A DNA stretch of 31,430 bases from Lachnospiraceae bacterium UBA4711 (lineage in GTDB: Bacteria > Bacillota > Clostridia > Lachnospirales > Lachnospiraceae): positions 904 through 32,333 of the forward strand of contig DHJV01000157.1 in assembly GCA_002404515.1 (NCBI GenBank), in the 5' to 3' direction. A program made the translations under genes and the position numbers. Positions 20,223 to 28,381 of the stretch are shown here, piece by piece (the stretch's first letter is position 1; every line of letters starts with the position of its first letter). Under the pieces are notes generated by a model. That model was not told the DNA's origin and ran no database searches. It worked only from the letters and a program-made list of their open reading frames with translations.

Positions 20223-21356
20223 ATGCCAGCAGCAAGTATCTTGATCAAACCGGCATCTTCGAACTGCAATCTGGATTGCAAATACTGTTTCTATAAGGTG
20301 TTGAGCAGTAACCGGGAAGAATACAGCAAGGGATTTATGAAGGAAGAAACCCTGGAAACGCTTGTGCGGGAGGGGATTGCCTATGCAGACGGCTCTCTGA
20401 CCTTTGCGTTTCAGGGTGGAGAACCGACACTTGCCGGACTGCCATTCTTTGAGCGGGTGATGGAATTGCAGAAGCAATATAATAAGAAAGGTCTGAGCAT
20501 TGAAAATACGTTGCAGACAAATGGTATGGTGATCGATGATGCGTGGGCGAAGTTTTTTGCAGAGCATGATTTTTTGATCGGGATATCGCTGGATGGACCG
20601 AAGAAGCTGCATGATAAGTACCGTGTGGATTACCAGAACCGGGAAAGCTTTGAACAGGTCATGCATGCAATCGCATTGTTCCGCAAATATGGTGTCCGGT
20701 TTAATATTCTGACTGTAGTTACGGAGGCACTGGCACAGCAGGCATCGTATGTATACAAATTTTACAAGCGGAATGTTTTTCCCTATGTGCAGCTGATTCC
20801 GTGCATGGATGAGAAGAAACGATGCTGCATGGCAGAGGAAGGTACCGGAGCGGTTACACCGGAAAGCTATGGGAAGTTTTTGTGTGAATTTTTTGATCTG
20901 TGGTACGAAGATTTTGTACAGGGGGAAGAAATGGATGTCCGTATCTTTTCAAACCTCGCACAGATGGCGGCGGGCTATCCGGCGGAGGAATGTGGGATGA
21001 ATGGCTGCTGTAACTGTTATTTCGTTGTAGAAGGGGATGGCAGTGTGTATCCCTGCGATTTTTATTGCATCGATGAATGGAAGCTCGGCGAGGTCGGACA
21101 GCCGTTTGCAGAGATGATACAGTCGGAACGTGCCCATGCATTTGTGGCAAACAGCCGGGCACAGTGTGACGCGTGCAGGGAATGTCCATATCTCAGCCTG
21201 TGCCATGGCGGGTGCCGTCGATGGCGGGAGGAGACGAAGGGCGTGTATGGGAAGAACCGTCTGTGTACGGCGTATCAGATGTTCTTTGCACATACATGGG
21301 ACCGGCTGCAAAAGCTGGGTGAAGTGATCGCGCAGGCGTATGGACGCAGAGGATAA
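20223..21356 (+). CDS. Anaerobic sulfatase-maturating enzyme (anSME), radical SAM/SPASM
   Basis: A 377-residue radical SAM enzyme that oxidises the active-site Cys or Ser of sulfatases to C-alpha-formylglycine without oxygen. The [4Fe-4S]-SAM motif is C15-x3-C19-x2-C22 (SSNCNLDCKYCFY). F-Q-G-G-E-P-T is the GGE SAM-binding motif, and Q-T-N-G and S-L-D-G-P follow. The C-terminal SPASM/twitch region carries the auxiliary-cluster cysteines (C-G-M-N-G-C-C-N-C, Y-P-C-D-F-Y-C, C-D-A-C-R-E-C-P-Y, C-H-G-G-C). The start is ATG 20223, 8 nt after AGGAGG; a longer reading would run into the permease gene. Its place as the last gene of the sulfatase operon, and the CSATR site of the sulfatase, make the pairing nearly certain. 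Confidence 0.95.
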   Translation: MPAASILIKPASSNCNLDCKYCFYKVLSSNREEYSKGFMKEETLETLVREGIAYADGSLTFAFQGGEPTLAGLPFFERVMELQKQYNKKGLSIENTLQTNGMVIDDAWAKFFAEHDFLIGISLDGPKKLHDKYRVDYQNRESFEQVMHAIALFRKYGVRFNILTVVTEALAQQASYVYKFYKRNVFPYVQLIPCMDEKKRCCMAEEGTGAVTPESYGKFLCEFFDLWYEDFVQGEEMDVRIFSNLAQMAAGYPAEECGMNGCCNCYFVVEGDGSVYPCDFYCIDEWKLGEVGQPFAEMIQSERAHAFVANSRAQCDACRECPYLSLCHGGCRRWREETKGVYGKNRLCTAYQMFFAHTWDRLQKLGEVIAQAYGRRG

Positions 21357-21376
21357 TCAGTTTGCATAATCAGTAG

Positions 21377-21412
21377 AAAGGAAATAGTGATTGACTATTT
21401 CCTTTTATTTTG
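21377..21412 (+). terminator. Intrinsic terminator of the sulfatase operon
   Basis: AAAGGAAATAG (21377-21387) pairs perfectly with CTATTTCCTTT (21395-21405), loop TGATTGA, followed by TATTTTG. Confidence 0.85.
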
Positions 21413-21420
21413 TCTATAAT
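21391..21420 (+). promoter_or_regulatory. Promoter of the MATE-antiporter operon, overlapping the terminator
   Basis: TTGACT (21391-21396) lies in the loop and right arm of the upstream terminator; an 18-nt spacer leads to a perfect TATAAT (21415-21420). The start of transcription would be near 21427, which rules out a MATE start codon at 21410. Confidence 0.7.
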
Positions 21421-21460
21421 TGTATTTATACGCAATTTTAGAGAAAAGAGAGCTGATACT

Positions 21461-22861
21461 ATGAAAATCCCCAAAAATACGAATCCATTGCAATCCGACC
21501 GTACATTCTTAGCGACAGAACCGATCGGCAGGCTGCTGGCGAAGCTGGCACTGCCGACAGTTGCGGCGCAGATGATCAACATGCTGTATAACATTGTTGA
21601 CCGTATCTATATCGGGCATATCCCGGAGACAGGCGCGATGGCGCTGACGGGTGTGGGTGTCTGCATGCCACTCATTATGATTATAAGTGCTTTTGCCGCA
21701 TTGGTTGGAAATGGCGGTGCGCCGCGTGCGACAATCTTTATGGGTAAAAATAAGAAAGATGACGCGGAGAAGATACTCGCCAACTGTTTTACGATGCAGA
21801 TTCTCCTGTCGATCGTTCTGACCGTCGTTTTACTGATCTGGAACCGGGATTTCCTGCTTGCCTTTGGTGCAAGTGCCAATACGATTGAGTACGCGACATC
21901 GTATATGAATATCTATGCACTCGGAACGATCTTCGTACAGCTCACCCTCGGCATGAATGCATTTATTACAGCGCAGGGCTTTGCGAAGGAGGGCATGCTG
22001 TCAGTTCTGATCGGAGCGGTCGTAAATATCATTTTAGATCCGATCTTTATCTTCGGATTCCATATGGGGGTCCGTGGTGCCGCGCTTGCAACGATCATTT
22101 CACAGGGCTGTTCCTGTGCATGGGTGTTAAGATTCCTGTTCGGAAAGCGCACCACACTTCGTATCCGAGTCAAAAATATGGGATTGAAGGCAGCGTATAT
22201 TCTTCCCTGCATGGCACTTGGTTCTGCCGTCTTTATCATGCAGGGCAGTGAGAGTATCATCTCGGTATGCTTTAATTCCTCCCTCTTGAAATACGGTGGT
22301 GATATCGCGGTCGGCTCGATGACGATTCTGACGAGTGTCATGCAGTTTGCCATGCTGCCGCTGCAGGGACTGGGACAGGGGGCACAGCCGATCATCAGCT
22401 ATAATTATGGCGCAAAAAATGCATCCAGAGTCCGGGCGGCGTTCAAGCTTTTGCTCAAAGTCAGCATGATCTATTCTGTGACACTCTGGCTCTGCATTAT
22501 GTGCTTCCCGAAGGTATTTGCATCGATTTTCACGACAGATGCGGCATTGATTGCATTTACAAAGGATGCGCTCCGATATTATCTGGCGGTGATGTTCCTG
22601 TTCGGAATCCAGATTGCCTGTCAGATGACCTTCAATGCACTTGGAAATGCACCGGCATCAATCATTGTTGCAATCATGCGGAAATTCGTGCTGTTGATTC
22701 CGCTCATTTTCATCCTGCCGCATATCATTACGTCGGACAAGACGATGGCGGTTTATCTGGCGGAACCGATCGCGGATGTGCTCGCGGTAACATTTACATC
22801 AATCCTGTTTTCATTCCAGTTTAAGAAGGCGCTTCGGGAGATGGAGGAAAAAATATGTTAA
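21461..22861 (+). CDS. MATE-family multidrug/cation efflux transporter
   Basis: A 466-residue membrane protein with about 12 hydrophobic helices in two pseudo-repeats. Family motifs: L-A-L-P-T-V-A-A-Q-M-I-N-M-L-Y-N-I-V-D-R-I-Y-I-G and G-L-G-Q-G-A-Q-P-I-I-S-Y-N-Y-G-A-K. MATE proteins export cationic drugs or metabolites with Na+ or H+ exchange. The start is placed at ATG 21461, because the predicted transcription start is at ~21427 and 466 residues is the normal family length; the ribosome site (AGAGAG) is weak. It overlaps the following antiporter gene by 7 nt, so the two are translated together. Confidence 0.9.
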   Translation: MKIPKNTNPLQSDRTFLATEPIGRLLAKLALPTVAAQMINMLYNIVDRIYIGHIPETGAMALTGVGVCMPLIMIISAFAALVGNGGAPRATIFMGKNKKDDAEKILANCFTMQILLSIVLTVVLLIWNRDFLLAFGASANTIEYATSYMNIYALGTIFVQLTLGMNAFITAQGFAKEGMLSVLIGAVVNIILDPIFIFGFHMGVRGAALATIISQGCSCAWVLRFLFGKRTTLRIRVKNMGLKAAYILPCMALGSAVFIMQGSESIISVCFNSSLLKYGGDIAVGSMTILTSVMQFAMLPLQGLGQGAQPIISYNYGAKNASRVRAAFKLLLKVSMIYSVTLWLCIMCFPKVFASIFTTDAALIAFTKDALRYYLAVMFLFGIQIACQMTFNALGNAPASIIVAIMRKFVLLIPLIFILPHIITSDKTMAVYLAEPIADVLAVTFTSILFSFQFKKALREMEEKIC

Positions 22862-24051
22862 CATCACTTGCACTTATCTTTCTGGTCGGGCTTGCCATGT
22901 CTGCAATCTGTAAACAGATCCGCCTGCCGGGCATCATCGGCATGCTGGCGACAGGAATCGTACTTGGTCCCTATGTGCTGGATCTGTTATCGCCATCGAT
23001 TCTGGGTATTTCCGCGGATCTGCGAAAATTAGCACTTGTCATTATCCTGCTCAAGGCAGGGCTGTCGTTGAATCTGTCGGACCTGAAGAAGGTTGGGCGT
23101 CCGGCAATCCTGATGGCGTTTGTGCCGGCATCGTTTGAGATCTGTGGGTATATCCTGTTTGCACCGATGATCCTTGGCGTGACACGCGTGGAGGCAGCGG
23201 TTATGGGTGCCGTCATGGGTGCGGTTTCACCAGCCGTCGTGGTGCCGCGTATGGTGAAACTTATGGAGGAAGGCTATGGAACGAAGAAAGGAATCCCACA
23301 GATGATACTGGCGGGGGCGTCGTGCGACGATATCTTCGTAATCGTGTTATTTACAACATTTCTGCAGATGGCACAGGGCGGACATGCGAATGCGAAGGAT
23401 TTTATCAATATTCCAATTTCGATTGTGTTAGGAATCGTGCTTGGTTGTATCGTTGGCTATCTGCTGTACCAGTTCTTTGAGCTTGCGTATAAGAAGAATC
23501 ACTGTGTGCGCAATTCAACGAAGCTGATCGTGATCCTGGGTACGTCGTGCCTGCTGCTTGCAATCGAGGAGTGGCTGTCTGCATATGTGGCAGTGTCCGG
23601 ACTTCTGGCAGTTGTCAGCATGGCATGTGTGCTCAAACTGAAGAGCACAACATTTGTATCCAAGCGGTTGTCAGAGAAATTCGGTAAGCTATGGATTGCC
23701 GCAGAAGTAATCCTGTTCGTGTTAGTTGGTGCCGCAGTCGATATCCGGTATATGGCGAAGGCGGGAGCAATGGCACTTTTAATGATCGGGGCAGCATTGC
23801 TGTTCCGTGCGGTTGGTGTCTGTATCTGTATGCTTGGTACGAAGCTTACATGGAAGGAACGGTTATTCTGTATTATCGCGTATCTTCCGAAGGCTACCGT
23901 GCAGGCGGCGATTGGCTCAGTCCCTCTGGCAGCCGGGCTTTCCTGCGGCACGCTTGTGCTTTCCGTTGCAGTCATGGCAATCGTGATCACAGCACCGATT
24001 GGCGCGCTCGGTATCGACAGCACATATAAACATTTACTGGAAAAAGAATAA
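22855..24051 (+). CDS. Cation:proton antiporter (CPA family)
   Basis: A 398-residue membrane protein with about 12 helices. L-P-G-I-I-G-M-L-A-T-G-I-V-L-G-P opens the core, and G-A-V-S-P-A-V-V-V-P-R and A-S-C-D-D-I-F-V-I-V-L-F are the paired unwound-helix and di-acid motifs of Na+(K+)/H+ antiporters. No C-terminal TrkA/RCK domain is present. ATG 22855 lies inside the end of the MATE gene, so translation is coupled. Pairing with a MATE exporter suggests the antiporter may maintain the ion gradient that drives efflux (inference). No convincing terminator follows; a GC-rich dyad (TTCCG...CGGAA, 24063-24076) lies just downstream. Confidence 0.88.
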   Translation: MLTSLALIFLVGLAMSAICKQIRLPGIIGMLATGIVLGPYVLDLLSPSILGISADLRKLALVIILLKAGLSLNLSDLKKVGRPAILMAFVPASFEICGYILFAPMILGVTRVEAAVMGAVMGAVSPAVVVPRMVKLMEEGYGTKKGIPQMILAGASCDDIFVIVLFTTFLQMAQGGHANAKDFINIPISIVLGIVLGCIVGYLLYQFFELAYKKNHCVRNSTKLIVILGTSCLLLAIEEWLSAYVAVSGLLAVVSMACVLKLKSTTFVSKRLSEKFGKLWIAAEVILFVLVGAAVDIRYMAKAGAMALLMIGAALLFRAVGVCICMLGTKLTWKERLFCIIAYLPKATVQAAIGSVPLAAGLSCGTLVLSVAVMAIVITAPIGALGIDSTYKHLLEKE

Positions 24052-24137
24052 ACATGGGACTTTTCCGTGCGCGGAATCATCTAATAGGTGTATGGACATA
24101 CAGAATATAAAACTCCGGAGGGAAGGGAGTGGAACAC

Positions 24138-24623
24138 ATGAAGAAAGAAGCCTTTGGTGAACTTGTGATTTCGAATCAGGAAAGCTGGTATCGAATCGCC
24201 AAAAGCTACTTATGCAATGATGCGGACTGTGCTGACGCGATTCAAAATGCGATCGTGCATGCATTTGAGAATCTGTACAGTCTGCGCAATGATAAGTATG
24301 CGAAAACATGGTTTATAAGAATTCTGATCAACGAATGTCATCAGGTCATACGAGATAATAAGAAGGTTGTAACTTGGGAGGAATATCAGGAGGAAGGCCG
24401 GGAAGCGGAATACATACGAGGGTACGGACAGTATTCGGAATTGTATGAAAGCATCATGCGGCTGAAGGAGAATGAGCGGACCTGCATTATTTTGTATTAT
24501 TTTGAGGAGTACAGCATTCGGGAAATCGCGCAATGTTTGGAGTCTACCGAATCGGCAGTCAAGAAACGGCTGGTGCGGGCAAGAGAACATTTGCGAGGAA
24601 TATTAAAGGCGAAATCGGCATGA
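24138..24623 (+). CDS. ECF-type RNA polymerase sigma factor
   Basis: A 161-residue sigma-70 family protein with only regions 2 and 4. Region 2 lies at about 10-75 (Y-R-I-A-K-S-Y-L, A-D-A-I-Q-N-A-I-V-H-A-F, T-W-F-I-R-I-L-I-N-E-C). Region 4 lies at about 105-155 (R-T-C-I-I-L-Y-Y-F-E-E-Y-S-I-R-E-I-A, S-A-V-K-K-R-L-V-R-A-R-E-H-L). ATG 24138 is chosen, with AAGGGAG 8 nt upstream; a GTG at 24129 is also possible. The gene lies 48 nt before its probable anti-sigma partner, the usual layout. I could not find a clear ECF-type autoregulatory promoter in 24052-24137. Confidence 0.93.
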   Translation: MKKEAFGELVISNQESWYRIAKSYLCNDADCADAIQNAIVHAFENLYSLRNDKYAKTWFIRILINECHQVIRDNKKVVTWEEYQEEGREAEYIRGYGQYSELYESIMRLKENERTCIILYYFEEYSIREIAQCLESTESAVKKRLVRAREHLRGILKAKSA

Positions 24624-24671
24624 AGGTCAGAACACCGAGATGATTGGAACGGGTAAAGGAGGTAATGTGTT

Positions 24672-26153
24672 ATGGATATTGATAGAAACAACGTCAATGA
24701 GATAAAATCAGAGTTTCTGCAGATGCCGGATTATATCCGGGATATGATCGAGGAGACGGTCGAACAGCAGTTGAAGAAAAAGCAGCATCACAGTAAGAAA
24801 ATGTGGAGAGTTGCAGCAGCGATTCTTGCTTTTGCCTGTGTGGGCGGCGGAACTACACTGGCGGCTACACAGTTATACAAAATGCATCTGGAACAGCAGG
24901 GTAAATATGGCTCAACATTGATCTATGGAGAGGCAACCAATACCGATGCAACGGATACCGATGCGGAAGTGGATCCGAATGCACTTTATACCTTGGATGT
25001 TTCCTGTGTACCGGAAGGTATGAAGGTAGATGGATTAGATGATATTTATGCAGATGGAAATAATTATGTGAAGAAAGTATCACTCTTCCAGGAGGATTCG
25101 CCGTTTATAGGTGGCGTTTCGTTCTGTTTCCTGAAGATGCCGGCGGATCAGCAGGTTTCGTTCGATGAAACACATGTTATTTCGACCAAAGAAATGGATA
25201 TCGATGGCAGACAGGCAATTGTGATAGAAAGACAGGTTCTGGAATCAGCCAGACGTGAGGTTCAGTATGAGCTGTATGTCACATATGAAAATAACTATCT
25301 GCTGCACATGCTTGTGTATGATGACACAGAGCTTGATACTGCCATTGATATTGTAAAAGGATTGAAGCTTACCGCAACCGATGACCCGGAGGCAACGCGC
25401 AGAATCGTGGCGGAAGAATATACAGGGCAGGAGGAAGCAACTGCCGCAGCGCCTGTTTATGAGGCAGACGAAAACGCTGGCAAGAAGAACAGATTCACGG
25501 AAACTTCGAAAGAATCAATGGAAGAACATATGCATCAGGTCGGAGATAGCTTCAATGTACCGCAGTCTTCCCTGACGGCAAAGGTATCTAAGGTGGAATT
25601 ACTGGATTCCCCGGATGCGATTGATGCAGCCTATGCTCTCAATCCGGTAAAAACGGATGACGAAGGAAAGCTTGTTAACAATGTGATCGCCTATGAGAAA
25701 TGTGGAAATGGTATAGATCAATTAGATGAGGTTGTAGAGACGAAGGAAGTGAAGGAAAAGATCCTTTACATTGAGGTTGAGTATACGAACACAAGTGACC
25801 AACAGACCGGAGATACCATGTTCCAATGCAGCTTGCTCTGGGCGAAGAAAACCGGAGATGGCTATGAAACGGTTGACGTCTATGCGAAGGATGATGTGGA
25901 CTATGATAGTTACTATGGACAGAATTATCAGATTTCCGATGTACCGCTTTATTTCTATAACGGAAAAAGTGTAGAAGAGAAAAATCATCTGATCCGTGTT
26001 CAGCCTGGGGAAACAAGAACGGTCACATGGGCGTTCCTTGTAACGGAGGATGAACTGCCATATCTGTATCTTGATCTTTTCTCTGGAAATGAAGACTATA
26101 CACAATTCAGACAATCAGCATTGCTGTATGGATATGTAGATATCCGTCAGTAG
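24672..26153 (+). CDS. Membrane-anchored anti-sigma factor with two external sensor-like domains
   Basis: A 493-residue protein. The N-terminal ~44 residues are cytoplasmic and helical (D-Y-I-R-D-M-I-E-E-T-V-E-Q-Q-L-K-K-K), a plausible sigma-binding segment. One transmembrane helix spans about 45-66. The rest is external. A domain at ~95-235 resembles DUF4367-type anti-sigma sensor regions (Y-T-L-D-V-S-C-V-P-E-G-M, I-V-I-E-R-Q, I-V-K-G-L-K-L). A linker rich in Glu/Ala follows, and a C-terminal strand-rich domain (~285-493) resembles DUF4352-like Ig folds (I-L-Y-I-E-V-E-Y-T-N-T-S). Family naming is tentative. The function as anti-sigma factor is inferred from topology and from following the ECF gene. 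AAAGGAGGTAA precedes ATG 24672. Confidence 0.78.
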   Translation: MDIDRNNVNEIKSEFLQMPDYIRDMIEETVEQQLKKKQHHSKKMWRVAAAILAFACVGGGTTLAATQLYKMHLEQQGKYGSTLIYGEATNTDATDTDAEVDPNALYTLDVSCVPEGMKVDGLDDIYADGNNYVKKVSLFQEDSPFIGGVSFCFLKMPADQQVSFDETHVISTKEMDIDGRQAIVIERQVLESARREVQYELYVTYENNYLLHMLVYDDTELDTAIDIVKGLKLTATDDPEATRRIVAEEYTGQEEATAAAPVYEADENAGKKNRFTETSKESMEEHMHQVGDSFNVPQSSLTAKVSKVELLDSPDAIDAAYALNPVKTDDEGKLVNNVIAYEKCGNGIDQLDEVVETKEVKEKILYIEVEYTNTSDQQTGDTMFQCSLLWAKKTGDGYETVDVYAKDDVDYDSYYGQNYQISDVPLYFYNGKSVEEKNHLIRVQPGETRTVTWAFLVTEDELPYLYLDLFSGNEDYTQFRQSALLYGYVDIRQ

Positions 26154-26259
26154 GTTATGACTGGGAAGCCTAGAATTAAATAAAAATCAGAATATTGAAA
26201 ATTCGACTTTCAAAAAATAAATAAAAATTCAGAAATAAAAATAAAAGAAGAAACAGAGG

Positions 26260-26287
26260 GAGGAGCGTTGACACGCTCCTCTTTTTT
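26260..26287 (+). terminator. Strong terminator between the sigma/anti-sigma pair and the deiminase-type operon
   Basis: GAGGAGCGT (26260-26268) pairs perfectly with ACGCTCCTC (26273-26281), loop TGAC, followed by six T residues. The preceding 26154-26259 is very A/T-rich and contains no gene. Confidence 0.92.
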
Positions 26288-26309
26288 GCTGTACTCTGTA
26301 TACAGTACA
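26268..26309 (+). promoter_or_regulatory. Probable promoter and palindromic operator of the deiminase-type operon
   Basis: TTGACA (26268-26273) sits in the loop of the terminator hairpin; 18 nt later TACTCT (26292-26297) is a weak -10. TGTACT (26290-26295) and AGTACA (26304-26309) are inverted arms around CTGTATAC, and CTGTATACAG (26296-26305) is itself a perfect palindrome. A regulator bound here would cover the -10 and start site, 36 nt before the first ATG. Confidence 0.55.
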
Positions 26310-26345
26310 CGAAAACAAAAGCATGGATTAAAGGAGGTAACGATT

Positions 26346-27365
26346 ATGTCAGCAACAAAATGTGCAACGGATGATGTATCTGAATTGTTCCCAGCGGTGG
26401 CAACTTCGCCGTTTGAGGATCTTACATGTCTGGAGAATTACTGGGGAAGAAAATGGGGACAGAATTGTGAAACCGGAACCTTGCGTATGGTTATGCTGCA
26501 TCGCCCGGATGTGGAGTTAAATACGATTGATCCAAGTAAGTACAATGAAGAATATAATGCGATCATAGGCGATAACAAGGAGTATTACTGGATTGGAAAA
26601 GAAAAGCCGGATATTGCGAAGGCAGCCGCCCAGCATGATGCATATGCACAGATCTTAAAGGACAATGGTGTGGAGATTGTCTATACAAACAAGAATAACA
26701 AGCCAAACCTGACAAAGACGATCAATTGCTGTGATGTCGGAATCACAGTTCCGGGCGGCATGATCGTATGTCGAAATGCCCCATATATGAGAAAAGGCGA
26801 GGCATGTGTTGCAACGAAGACACTGGGCGCGATTGGAATGCCGATTCTCCGTACAATGAATGGTACGGGTGTTGCGGAAGGCGGAAATTGTCTTTTCCTC
26901 GATGATAAGCATGTCTGCATTGGACTTTCCACACGGACCAATCTGGAAGGAATCCGACAGGTGCGGGAGATTCTGGACCCGATGGGAATTGAATTGATCG
27001 TAATTCCTTGTCCGGGATATATGCTTCATATCGATGGCATGTTTGCAATGATCGATCACCGGGAAGCTTTGGTAGATGTAGATATTACGCCATATTTTGT
27101 GTTGGAGAAGATGAAAGAGCTTGGAATCAATATTATCAAGAAAGATCCAAGAGACGATGTATTTGTAATCAACTGTGTACCGCTTGGCAATAAGAAGATT
27201 GTTATGCAGAAGACAGCACATTCGGAGTACACGAAAGAGATTCTGCGTAAGAAAGGATATACGCTGTTTGAGGTTGAATACGATGAGGCTGGAAAGGCAG
27301 GCGGAGGCTTGCATTGTGCAACCCTGCCGTTGATCCGTGATTATGTAGATTTCTCAAGTTTGTAA
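26346..27365 (+). CDS. Amidinotransferase/deiminase-superfamily enzyme, paralogue A
   Basis: A 339-residue enzyme of the guanidino-group modifying superfamily (arginine deiminase, DDAH, amidinotransferase). Landmarks: R-M-V-M-L-H-R-P-D at the start of the core, T-V-P-G-G, A-E-G-G-N, the histidine in M-L-H-I-D-G-M, and the catalytic cysteine in G-G-G-L-H-C-A-T-L-P-L (Cys324). Where the paralogues have (T/A)-R-D, this one has N-C-C-D (Cys129 in place of Arg), so its substrate or chemistry may differ. ATG 26346 follows AAAGGAGGTAA; an upstream extension is excluded because it would include the terminator. It is the first gene of a five-gene operon. Substrate unknown; a free guanidino or related C-N group is the expectation for the family. 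Confidence 0.85.
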   Translation: MSATKCATDDVSELFPAVATSPFEDLTCLENYWGRKWGQNCETGTLRMVMLHRPDVELNTIDPSKYNEEYNAIIGDNKEYYWIGKEKPDIAKAAAQHDAYAQILKDNGVEIVYTNKNNKPNLTKTINCCDVGITVPGGMIVCRNAPYMRKGEACVATKTLGAIGMPILRTMNGTGVAEGGNCLFLDDKHVCIGLSTRTNLEGIRQVREILDPMGIELIVIPCPGYMLHIDGMFAMIDHREALVDVDITPYFVLEKMKELGINIIKKDPRDDVFVINCVPLGNKKIVMQKTAHSEYTKEILRKKGYTLFEVEYDEAGKAGGGLHCATLPLIRDYVDFSSL

Positions 27366-27381
27366 AAAGAAGGGATGCCGT

Positions 27382-28347
27382 ATGCCGAAGATCGTTGTTT
27401 GTGATATGACATATGAGGAAGCAGAATTTGAGAAGATATGTGCACTGTTTCGGAAGATGCTGCCGGAATCTGAGATCCGGCATTATGTACCGGATGAAAA
27501 CTATGCACAGGTGCTTGCAGATGCAGAATATATTCTTACCTCGTATGTTCCGTTTGGTAAGAAATATTTTGCGGCAGCAAAAAAATTACAGGCAATCTCT
27601 GTGACCGGAACCGGGTATAGCAATATTGATTGTGAAGCAGCGAAAAAACATAAGGTAGCTGTGTATCATGTCCGGGATTATTGTACGCAGGAGGTGTCGA
27701 TTCATGCGGTATCTATGATGCTGGCACTCATGCGGGGACTGAAAAAACAGGACCATCATATCAATCGTTCCCTGAAATGGGACTATATGTATGCAAATGC
27801 AACCGTTCCATACGGCAAGAATGTCGTAATCTATGGATTTGGAAAGATTGCGAAGCAGACGGCTGCAACGCTGGCAGCCTTGGGAATGCATGTATACGTT
27901 GTATCAAGACATGCAGGCAGCGAGGCAGTCATGCGGCATGGGGCAGAAAAAATAGAGCCGGAGGATGTGGCTGCGGCAGCAGATGTTGTAATCAATCACC
28001 AGAGTGCAGATGGCTTGCCTGTGCATTATTTTGATGAGGTCTGGTTTTATAGTCTGAAGAGACGTCCATTGTTCATCAATGTAGGACGGGGAATCTCAGT
28101 AGATGAGGCAGCTCTTTGTGATGCACTGGATGCAGGATTTGTATCCGGTGCGGGGATAGATGTATTGGAGGATGAGAATCCAGATCTGAAGAATTGTAAA
28201 TTATTATATCGAGGAAATGTAATTCTGACACCACACAGTGCATTTTATTCGGAACGTTCCATGAACGAATTGCGGACACAGGCATGTATGAATCTGGTCA
28301 ATCATATGCGTGGAGAACCGGATTATGCAGGAAATCGTGTTGTGTGA
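27382..28347 (+). CDS. D-isomer-specific 2-hydroxyacid dehydrogenase
   Basis: A 321-residue NAD(P)-dependent dehydrogenase. The nucleotide-binding motif is V-V-I-Y-G-F-G-K-I-A (GxGxxA). Catalytic residues fit the family: Arg in I-N-V-G-R-G, Glu in G-I-D-V-L-E-D-E, and His in T-P-H-S-A-F. V-T-G-T-G-Y-S-N-I-D is the substrate-loop motif. These enzymes interconvert 2-oxo and 2-hydroxy acids, or in related forms 3-phosphoglycerate or glyoxylate. ATG 27382 is 16 nt after the stop of paralogue A. Inference from context: it reduces the 2-oxo acid left after processing of a guanidino compound, regenerating NAD+. The specific substrate is not readable. Confidence 0.9.
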   Translation: MPKIVVCDMTYEEAEFEKICALFRKMLPESEIRHYVPDENYAQVLADAEYILTSYVPFGKKYFAAAKKLQAISVTGTGYSNIDCEAAKKHKVAVYHVRDYCTQEVSIHAVSMMLALMRGLKKQDHHINRSLKWDYMYANATVPYGKNVVIYGFGKIAKQTAATLAALGMHVYVVSRHAGSEAVMRHGAEKIEPEDVAAAADVVINHQSADGLPVHYFDEVWFYSLKRRPLFINVGRGISVDEAALCDALDAGFVSGAGIDVLEDENPDLKNCKLLYRGNVILTPHSAFYSERSMNELRTQACMNLVNHMRGEPDYAGNRVV

Positions 28348-28381
28348 ATGCAGGTTACCATGAAATAGGGGATGATGAAAT

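Noticed and set aside
26268..26345. N-terminal extension of deiminase paralogue A
   Set aside because: It would begin inside the terminator hairpin; the ATG at 26346 has a consensus ribosome site and matches the paralogue C start.
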